DNA of 64,000 bases from Streptomyces sp. NBC_01485 (lineage in GTDB: Bacteria > Actinomycetota > Actinomycetes > Streptomycetales > Streptomycetaceae). The stretch lies in the NCBI RefSeq assembly GCF_036227125.1, contig NZ_CP109435.1, positions 8,432,001-8,496,000 on the forward strand, written 5' to 3'. Shown piece after piece: positions 35,286 to 42,077 of the stretch; positions within the stretch are counted from its first letter, which is position 1, and each line of letters starts with the position of its first letter. The notes under the pieces were generated by a model, which was not told the DNA's origin, made no database searches, and was given only the letters and a program-made list of their open reading frames with translations. The translations under genes and the position numbers were made by a program.

Positions 35286-37742
35286 ATGATCCGCACGTCC
35301 TTCAACGACGCCTGGCAGGTCCGGCCCAAGGTCAACCCCTTCGCCGAACTGTCCGGTCATGTGGTCCCCTTCCGGCCGGTGACGCTGCCGCACGACGCGA
35401 TGATCGAGCAACGGCGGGCCGCCCCGGACGGCGAGGTCACGATGGACGGCGCGGCGGGCGCGTACTTCCCCGGCGGCGTCTTCGAGTACCGCAAGACCTT
35501 CGCCGTCCCCGAGGAGTACCGGGGCCGGCGCGTCTTCGTCGAGTTCGAGGGCGTGTACCGCGACGCGACCGTGTACATCAACGGCGACTACGCGGGCCAA
35601 CGGCCGTACGGCTACTCGCAGTTCCGCATAGACGCCGACCGCTTCCTGCGCTTCGGCGAGGACAACGAGATCCGCGTCGAGGCCCGCGCCCACCGTGACT
35701 CCCGCTGGTACACCGGCGCGGGCATCTACCGCGACACCTGGCTGCTCGTCGGCGAGGTGGTGCGGATCGTGCCCGACGGCGTGCGGATCACCACCCCCGA
35801 CGTCGACGCCTCGCGCGCGGTCGTCGAGGTCGCCACGGAGGTCGTCAACGACTCGATCGAGGTCCGCACGCTCCCCGTCGTCACCGAGCTGCGGGACGCG
35901 TCCGGGGCGGTCGTCGCGAGCGACGTGTCGCGGGTGACGGTGCTCCCCGGCGAGCCGGCGACCGTCCGCCAGCGCCTCTACGTCCCCTCCCCGGCCCGGT
36001 GGAGCCCCGAGGCGCCGCACCTCTACGGCTGCCGGGTCGCCCTGGGCGAGGTGGACGAGGAGCAGGTCACCTTCGGCATCCGAACCCTGCGACTCGACCC
36101 CGAGCACGGCCTGCGCGTCAACGGCGAGACCGTCAAGCTGCGCGGCGCCTGCATCCACCACGACAACGGGATCCTCGGCGCGGCGACCTGGGCCCGGGCC
36201 GAGGAACGCCGCGTCGAACTCCTCAAGGACGCCGGATTCAACGCGATCCGCATGTCCCACCAGCCGATGAGCAAGCCGATGCTGGACGCCTGCGACCGCC
36301 TCGGCATGCTCGTCGTCGACGAGGCGTTCGACGTGTGGACCTCCGGCAAGTCCGAGTTCGACTACAGCCTGAACTTCCCCGAGTGGTGGGAGCGCGACAT
36401 CGAGGCGATGGTCGCCAAGGACGTCAACCACCCCAGCGTCATCATGTACTCGATCGGCAACGAGATCCCCGAGACCGGCTCGCCCTTCGGCGCCGCGTGG
36501 GGCCGCAGGCTCGCCGAGAAGGTCCGTTCCCTGGACCCGACGCGCTACGTCACCAACGCGGTGAACGGCCTGCTGGCCGTCATGTCCGAACTGGGCGCCC
36601 TGATGCAGCAGCAGCCGCAGGACAAGGCGGCGGACGCGGGTGAGGGTGAGCAGAAGGGCATCAACACCTTCATGGCCGACGCCGGGGACATGATGAACGC
36701 GATCAGCGCCTCCGACCTCGTCACACAGAAGACGGCCGAGTCCTTCGCCGTGCTCGACGTCGCCGGCATGAACTACGCCGAGGCCCGCTACGTCCTGGAC
36801 CGCGACCTGTTCCCCAACCGGATCATCCTCGGCACCGAGACCTTCCCCACCCGCGTCGACGGCAACTGGCGGCTGGTCGAGCAACACGGCCATGTCATCG
36901 GCGACTTCACCTGGACCGGCTGGGACTACCTCGGCGAGGTCGGCATCGGCCGCCCCCAGTACGTCACCCCCGCCACACCCGCGCCCTCCCACACCGCCCC
37001 CTACCCCTACCTGGTCGCGGGCTGCGGCGACCTCGACATCACCGGCCATCGCCGCCCCGCCTCCTACTACCGGGAGATCGTCTTCGGCCTGCGGGCCGAG
37101 CCGTACATCGCGGTCCGCCGCCCCGAACACCACGGCAAGGCCGCCGCCGGGACGCCATGGGCCTGGAGCGACTCGATCGCCGGCTGGACCTGGCCCGGCT
37201 TCGAGGGCGCACCGGTCGCGATCGAGGTCTACGGCGACGCCGACGAGGTCGAACTCCTAGTCAACGGAGGCTCGTCGGGGCGTCAACCGGTGGGCGAGGA
37301 CCACCGCTTCCGCACCGAGTTCGACACGGTGTACGAGCCCGGCGAACTCCTCGCCGTCGCCTATCGCGACGGCGTCGAGACCGGCCGCCACGCGCTGCGT
37401 TCGGCGACCGGCCCGGTGGGGCTGCGTGCCGAGGCCGAACGCCCGGTGATCGAGGCGGGCGGCGGCGACCTCGCGTACGTGACCCTCGCCCTGGTGGACG
37501 CGGACGGCACCCTGCACACCTCGGCCGACCGCCCGGTGCGTGTCGAGGTCTCCGGCGCCGGCGTCCTGCTCGGCCTCGGCAGCGCGGACCCGTGGACCGA
37601 GGAGCCGTTCGGCAGCACGGAACGCCTCACGTACGAGGGCCGCGCGCTGGCCGTCCTGCGCCCCACCGGGCCCGGAAAGATCCGCCTCACCGCGACGGCC
37701 GAGGGCTGCGAACCGGTCGACGTCGTCGTCACCGTCGAATAG
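35286..37742 (+). CDS. GH2-family glycoside hydrolase (beta-galactosidase-like)
   Basis: The 818-residue enzyme has a sugar-binding jelly roll (about 1-170), an Ig-like domain, the TIM barrel (about 270-570) and two C-terminal beta domains (DUF4982-like and Big-type). The acid/base glutamate is in YSIGNEIPE and the nucleophile in ILGTETFPTR. There is no signal peptide, so it acts inside the cell on imported oligosaccharides. ATG at 35286 follows GGAGTCCAC; the in-frame upstream ATG at 35220 lies in the promoter motif. Confidence 0.88.
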   Translation: MIRTSFNDAWQVRPKVNPFAELSGHVVPFRPVTLPHDAMIEQRRAAPDGEVTMDGAAGAYFPGGVFEYRKTFAVPEEYRGRRVFVEFEGVYRDATVYINGDYAGQRPYGYSQFRIDADRFLRFGEDNEIRVEARAHRDSRWYTGAGIYRDTWLLVGEVVRIVPDGVRITTPDVDASRAVVEVATEVVNDSIEVRTLPVVTELRDASGAVVASDVSRVTVLPGEPATVRQRLYVPSPARWSPEAPHLYGCRVALGEVDEEQVTFGIRTLRLDPEHGLRVNGETVKLRGACIHHDNGILGAATWARAEERRVELLKDAGFNAIRMSHQPMSKPMLDACDRLGMLVVDEAFDVWTSGKSEFDYSLNFPEWWERDIEAMVAKDVNHPSVIMYSIGNEIPETGSPFGAAWGRRLAEKVRSLDPTRYVTNAVNGLLAVMSELGALMQQQPQDKAADAGEGEQKGINTFMADAGDMMNAISASDLVTQKTAESFAVLDVAGMNYAEARYVLDRDLFPNRIILGTETFPTRVDGNWRLVEQHGHVIGDFTWTGWDYLGEVGIGRPQYVTPATPAPSHTAPYPYLVAGCGDLDITGHRRPASYYREIVFGLRAEPYIAVRRPEHHGKAAAGTPWAWSDSIAGWTWPGFEGAPVAIEVYGDADEVELLVNGGSSGRQPVGEDHRFRTEFDTVYEPGELLAVAYRDGVETGRHALRSATGPVGLRAEAERPVIEAGGGDLAYVTLALVDADGTLHTSADRPVRVEVSGAGVLLGLGSADPWTEEPFGSTERLTYEGRALAVLRPTGPGKIRLTATAEGCEPVDVVVTVE

Positions 37743-37811
37743 CGGCCGAGCAGCAGCCGAACAGCGGCCGAGCAGCCGAAGAGCACCTGTCGCCGAGCGA
37801 AGGAATCTGAC

Positions 37812-38330
37812 ATGGCCACTGGTGAATGGACCCCCGACGGGATCGGGAAGCTGGTCTCCCGGCTCACGTTGGAGCAGAAGGCCGCCCAGCTCGCCGGCCT
37901 GAGCGCCACCGACGTGCTCACCCGGTCGGACACCGGTCCCGGCGTCGAACCGCGGCGCGTCAAGGAGCTGCGTCCGCACGGCGTGGGGCACCTGTCCCTG
38001 GCCTGGTTCCTGGGCCACGACGCCGACAGCTTGCGCGGACTGCTCGCGCGGATCCAGGACGCCGTCCGCGAGGTCTCGCCGTTCGGGATCGGCGCGCTCG
38101 GTGGTCCGTCCGGTGCGGCAGCTCATCGCGTTCGAACGCGTCGCCCTCGGGGCGGGGGAGACCCGGACCCTCGTCCTGGAAGCCCGTGGAGCGGCTCCAC
38201 TACACCCTGGCCGACGGACGTCGCGGCATCGAGCCCGGCGACGTCACCGTCCTGGCCGGACTCGCCGCCGACGCGCTCCCCTGCGCGGCGACGGTGACGG
38301 TGCCGGCGACGGGCGGTCAGCGATGGCCGA
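37812..38330 (+). pseudogene. GH3 beta-glucosidase/xylosidase, internally deleted
   Basis: The first 97 codons are a normal intracellular GH3 N-terminus (LVSRLTLEQKAAQLAGL, LRPHGVGHLSLAWFLG, ARIQDAVREVSPFGI). At about 38100 the sequence jumps to the C-terminal Fn3-like domain in another frame (RQLIAFERVALGAGETRTLVLE), then shifts again (ERLHYTLADGRRGIEPGDVTVL). A full enzyme has about 750-800 residues, so roughly 600 codons, including the nucleophile and barrel, are missing. It followed the GH2 gene in the same operon. Confidence 0.85.
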
Positions 38331-38347
38331 TTCCCACAACAGCCCAG

Positions 38348-38375
38348 GCCGTACGCCGTCTTGCGCACGTACGGC
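38348..38375. promoter_or_regulatory. inverted repeat before the TetR gene
   Basis: GCCGTACG (38348-38355) and CGTACGGC (38368-38375) are perfect 8-bp inverted repeats 20 nt upstream of the TetR start; a third GTACGG follows at 38381. This fits an autoregulatory TetR operator. Confidence 0.6.
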
Positions 38376-38394
38376 GTGAAGTACGGTCTGACGG

Positions 38395-39021
38395 GTGACG
38401 AACCAGCGAAAGCCGCGCGGCCCCTACCGCAAGAGCGCCGAGCGACGGGAACAGATCCTCCAGGCCGCCTACGAGGCCATCGACGAGCACGGCGAACGCG
38501 CGTCCCTCCAGGACATCGCCGACCGCGTCGGGGTGACGCAGCCCGCGCTGACGTACTACTTCCCCACCCGCGACGACCTGTTGCTCGCGGTGCTGGAGCG
38601 GCGCGACGTGTTGGGCAAGGCGACCGCCGGCGGCGCCGCCCGGAGCGAGAACATGGTCGAGAGCATGGCGGCCAGCGCCCGGCACACCACCGGTCACCCC
38701 GGGCTGGCCAAGCTGTACGTCACGCTGTCGGCGGCGGCCACCGATCCGGAGAGCCCCGCGCACAGCTACTTCCGCGACCGCTACCGCACCATCGCCGCCG
38801 AGGTCACGCAGGACTTCGAGGAACAGCAGCGAACCGGCGGCATCCGCGCCGACGAACCGGCCGAGCACCTGGCCAGGACACTGCTCGCGGTACTGGACGG
38901 CCTCCAGATCCAGTGGATGCACGACCCCACGGTGGACATCGCCGCGATCGCCGAGACGTTCACGCGGATGCTGGTGCCTGTGGCGGATCCCGGGCCGGAG
39001 ACGAAGCCGGCCGGCGACTGA
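38395..39021 (+). CDS. TetR-family transcriptional regulator
   Basis: The 208-residue repressor has the TetR helix-turn-helix near the N-terminus (ASLQDIADRVGVTQPALTYYFPTRDDLL) and a helical ligand domain. It sits between the GH3 remnant and the convergent GH43 gene and probably controls these glycosidase genes; the ligand is unknown. The GTG start is chosen from the DNA palindrome and the start of conservation. Confidence 0.88.
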   Translation: MTNQRKPRGPYRKSAERREQILQAAYEAIDEHGERASLQDIADRVGVTQPALTYYFPTRDDLLLAVLERRDVLGKATAGGAARSENMVESMAASARHTTGHPGLAKLYVTLSAAATDPESPAHSYFRDRYRTIAAEVTQDFEEQQRTGGIRADEPAEHLARTLLAVLDGLQIQWMHDPTVDIAAIAETFTRMLVPVADPGPETKPAGD

Positions 39022-39054
39022 CCGCAGGACCCGAGCTCACGGCCTGCGCTCACC

Positions 39055-40587
39055 TCAGGAGTCGGCGGGCGGTGACACCGGCATCCGGGTCGCCGGCACC
39101 GGGTCCGGGTCGGGGGCGTAGGTGAAGCGGGTGAGCAGGGCGTCCGTGCCCAGGGCCTCGACGCCGATCACCCGGCCGGTGAAGCCGCCGGCGACCTCGG
39201 TCGTGAGGTAGCGCCCGTCGATCGTGGCGAGCGTACGGAACTCGCCGTCGACGAGGTGGCCGAGGTGGAGGTCGTCGGGTCCCTTGGCGAAGCTGTACTG
39301 CTCGGTGTTCGCGACGGAACGCAGGGCGAGCGGGTGGTCCGCCGGGACGCCCTCGGCGGTGGCCAGCACCTGGTCGAACGGGCCGACGACCGCACGCGCC
39401 GACACGGTGGTGCCCTGGCGCTGCACGGCCGCCCAGTGGGCGTCGTCGATCCGCACGACGAGGGCCGCGTCGCCCTGCGGCACGGTGGCGGTCGCGGTCC
39501 AGGACGAGTCACGGGCCCGGACCGCGAGCAGCCGCTCGGCGTCCCGCGCCCCGGGCGCCCGCCCGGCCGACAGACGCAGGCCCCCGCCCGGGACGGGCAC
39601 GGCGAAGGAGCGGGGGTCGGTGCCCGGCGCGATCCAGCGCGGGTGGAGCCGCCCGGCGTCCGAGCCGTCCGAGGTCTCGAAGTCGTCGGTGAAGGCGGTG
39701 GGCGCCTGCGGGACGTCGTACCGGTCCTCGACGATCACGGGCCAGCCGTCGGCCCAGTCCACGCCGGTGAGGAACGTCTCGCGGCCGTTGACGTGCGCCG
39801 CGGGGAACGATCCGCGCGGCCGTACCCCCAGGTGCACCATCGCCCAGGAGCCGTCGGGCAACTCGACGAAGTCGCCGTGGCCGGTGTTCTGCACCGGGTG
39901 CGAGGTGCTGCGGTGGGAGAGGATCGGGTTGGCCGGGTGCGGCTCCCACGGGCCGGACGGGGAGTCCGAGCGCGCGACGCAGATCCCGTGACCGGGACCG
40001 GTGCCGCCTTCGGCGACCAGGAGGTACCAGTACTCGCCGCGCCGGAACAGGTGCGGGCCCTCCGGGTGGGCCATACCGGTGCCGTTCCAGATGACGCGCG
40101 GCTCGGAGAGCAGCTTGCCGGTCGCCGGGTCGACGACGGCCTGACTGATGGCTCCCGGGAACGCCCAGGTCAGGTAGCAGGTGCCGGCCTCGTCCCAGGC
40201 GAGGTCGGGGTAGATGCCGATCGCGCCCGAGGTGTGCACGGGCTCGCTCCACTCGCCCGCGGGGTCGCTCGCCCGGACGATCAGGTGGCCCTTCATCACG
40301 TCCTCCCGGTTCGTCGTCACCATCCAGAACTCGCCGTCGTGGTGGCGGATGGTGGGCGCGTAGATGCCCGCGCTGGCACCCTCCCGGCCCAGGCCCACGG
40401 TGAACTGGCTCGGCCGGTCCAGGACGTTCCCGATCTGCTCCCAGCGCACGAGGTCGCGGCTGTGGAAGACCGGGACCCCGGGGAAGTACTCGAAACTGGA
40501 GTTCACCAGGTAGTAGTCCTCGCCGACACGGCAGACGGACGGGTCCGGATAGAAGCCGGGGATGACCGGATTGATGTTGGTGGTCAT
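39055..40587 (-). CDS. GH43 beta-xylosidase / alpha-L-arabinofuranosidase
   Basis: The 510-residue enzyme has a five-bladed GH43 domain: base aspartate in GFYPDPSV, pKa modulator in IGIYPDLAWDE, acid glutamate in AHPEGPHLF. The C-terminal beta-sandwich (about 310-500) completes the active site, as in XynB-type xylosidases. No signal peptide, so it cleaves imported xylo-oligosaccharides. It is convergent with the TetR gene. Its promoter carries the motif shared with the GH2 gene. Confidence 0.92.
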   Translation of the reverse strand: MTTNINPVIPGFYPDPSVCRVGEDYYLVNSSFEYFPGVPVFHSRDLVRWEQIGNVLDRPSQFTVGLGREGASAGIYAPTIRHHDGEFWMVTTNREDVMKGHLIVRASDPAGEWSEPVHTSGAIGIYPDLAWDEAGTCYLTWAFPGAISQAVVDPATGKLLSEPRVIWNGTGMAHPEGPHLFRRGEYWYLLVAEGGTGPGHGICVARSDSPSGPWEPHPANPILSHRSTSHPVQNTGHGDFVELPDGSWAMVHLGVRPRGSFPAAHVNGRETFLTGVDWADGWPVIVEDRYDVPQAPTAFTDDFETSDGSDAGRLHPRWIAPGTDPRSFAVPVPGGGLRLSAGRAPGARDAERLLAVRARDSSWTATATVPQGDAALVVRIDDAHWAAVQRQGTTVSARAVVGPFDQVLATAEGVPADHPLALRSVANTEQYSFAKGPDDLHLGHLVDGEFRTLATIDGRYLTTEVAGGFTGRVIGVEALGTDALLTRFTYAPDPDPVPATRMPVSPPADS

Positions 40588-40662
40588 GGGCGGCCCTCCG
40601 GTGTGCGGTGGTGACGAAGGCGGTGGTGCGGTGCGGTCACCCTGGCCATGAAATTCTTTGAT

Positions 40663-40673
40663 TGGTAGATTTT
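40663..40673 (+). promoter_or_regulatory. TGGTAGATTTT motif upstream of GH43 gene
   Basis: Second exact copy of the 11-nt motif, 76 nt upstream of the GH43 start, in an AT-rich island (AAATTCTTTGAT before it). TTGAT...TTCAA around it forms an imperfect palindrome. Confidence 0.5.
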
Positions 40674-40696
40674 CAACCCCCTGTGGCAGGCACCGG

Positions 40697-41455
40697 TCAC
40701 GTGAGAGGACTGGCCGGTGTGCCGTCGGCGACCGGCCCTGGGGTAGTGGTCGGTGCGGGTGCGGGTGCGGGTGCGGGTGCGGGTGCCGGTGCCGGTGCGG
40801 GTGCCGGTGCGGGTGCGGGTGGCTGGGGTGGCAGGTCGGATCCGTAGACGAGGACGATCTGCGGGCCGGGGATCGCCACGAACCGGGCCCGGTGGCGGAC
40901 CCTCGCCTTGCCGGGCTCGGTGAGCGCCAGCGGCCACTGGAGTACGAGGTCGCCCTCGCCGAGCACGTCGCGGTCGCCGTCCATGCTCAGCAGCTTGCCC
41001 TCCCACAACCGTCCGTCGGTCAACTCGACCGCCAGCCACAGGGAATGCCCCGGCGGGGTCAGCTCGACGGCCTTGCGCAACGGCGGGTACGGGGTGTGCC
41101 GGACCGCCGTGCCCCCGTACCGCGCGACGACCACCCCGGCCGACACCGCGCCCACCAGGCTGATCGTGAACGCCAGAACGCCCGACCAGACGGCCTGCCA
41201 GGGGTGGACGGTCAGATAGGAGGAGCCTTTCAGCAGCCCTTCGAGCGGCAGCAGCGCCGTCCAGTGCGGCGCCGTCAGCAGCACCACCAGCGTCCCCGCG
41301 GCGCTGCCCACGGCGCCCACGCAGACCAGGTCGACGAGTTCCAGGAGTGAGGTGCGCCGGCGCCGGGGCCGACGCACCTCGACGATACGGACGTAGACGT
41401 ACCCGGGTGCGGCGGAGACGAGCAGCACGACGAGCGCGACGACACTGGTCGGCAT
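40697..41455 (-). CDS. three-TM membrane protein, possibly DUF6338
   Basis: The 252-residue protein has three membrane segments (about residues 2-24, 37-62, 85-112), then a cytosolic part of about 100 residues with a small beta domain (LWLAVELTDGRLWEGKLLSMDGD) and ends in a Pro-Ala repeat tail encoded by a hexanucleotide repeat. The start APGYVYVRIVEVRRPRRRRTSLLELVD resembles actinobacterial proteins I remember as DUF6338, but that is recall. It follows the small protein gene by 2 nt, divergent from the CHAT gene, so it may belong to the same system. Confidence 0.65.
   Translation of the reverse strand: MPTSVVALVVLLVSAAPGYVYVRIVEVRRPRRRRTSLLELVDLVCVGAVGSAAGTLVVLLTAPHWTALLPLEGLLKGSSYLTVHPWQAVWSGVLAFTISLVGAVSAGVVVARYGGTAVRHTPYPPLRKAVELTPPGHSLWLAVELTDGRLWEGKLLSMDGDRDVLGEGDLVLQWPLALTEPGKARVRHRARFVAIPGPQIVLVYGSDLPPQPPAPAPAPAPAPAPAPAPAPAPAPTTTPGPVADGTPASPLT
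40751..40820. repeat. hexanucleotide repeat GGTGCG
   Basis: About eleven copies of GGTGCG/GGTGCC encode the Pro-Ala tail of the membrane protein on the minus strand. Copy changes keep the frame and only lengthen or shorten the tail. Confidence 0.85.
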
Positions 41456-41457
41456 GG

Positions 41458-41889
41458 TCAGCCGGTCCCGCCGCCGCCCGTCGAACCGCCGTTGCCGGTG
41501 GCCGGGGGCGGATTTCCGTCGCCCGGCTGCGGTTGGGGCGGCAGTTGGGCGGCCGGGGTGCCGAACGGGTCCGGGAGTGCGGCGGCCCCCGGGTCCGACT
41601 CGGTCGGCATGTCGACCCCTCGCCGTCCATGGGTCTCGTCCAACTCGCCCTGGTTCACGAGATCCTGGAGGTCGACGTGCGTGCCGACGAGTTCCTCGAG
41701 GCGCTCGTCGAACTCCTCGTGGTCGAGACCGGCGGCGCGGTCGTAGAACTCGGTGAGGGCGGCTCGGGTCCCGTCGGAGACCTCGTGCCACCCGGGGCCG
41801 CGGAGGGCGGCTCGGACCCGCACGTCGGTGACGGTGCGCGGCAGGCCGGGAAAGGCGGGACCTCCGGAATCGGAACGGCTGGAACGCAC
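41458..41889 (-). CDS. small acidic protein, function unknown
   Basis: The 143-residue protein has one conserved-looking helical segment (TDVRVRAALRGPGWHEVSDG, ALTEFYDRAAGLDHEEFDER, LVGTHVDLQDLVNQGELDE) and a 45-residue Pro/Gly-rich tail. No membrane segment or known motif is visible. GTG at 41889 is chosen because GGAGG lies 10 nt upstream; longer in-frame starts (41934, 41988) would run into the divergent promoter. It shares a 188-bp divergent spacer with the CHAT gene and is cotranscribed with the membrane protein. Confidence 0.6.
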   Translation of the reverse strand: MRSSRSDSGGPAFPGLPRTVTDVRVRAALRGPGWHEVSDGTRAALTEFYDRAAGLDHEEFDERLEELVGTHVDLQDLVNQGELDETHGRRGVDMPTESDPGAAALPDPFGTPAAQLPPQPQPGDGNPPPATGNGGSTGGGGTG

Positions 41890-42077
41890 GATTGCGACAC
41901 CTCCGGATACGGCTGGCTCAGGGAGCCCGCCCATCCTGCCAGTCTCAGTCCTGTCAAGGTGTCCCTTTTCTCGCACAAATCTGTTCATCGGTACGTAATG
42001 TGGGGGACGAGAGCACGCCTCGCCTCGGTCGTCCGAAGACGTCCGGGCCTGGGGCCCGGGCAAGGGAGCACGGCACG

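Noticed and set aside
33183..37133. 1316-codon open frame on the minus strand
   Set aside because: It lies opposite the dehydratase and GH2 genes; its product is low in Lys and rich in Val/Asp/Gly/Arg, the usual antisense artefact of GC-rich codons.
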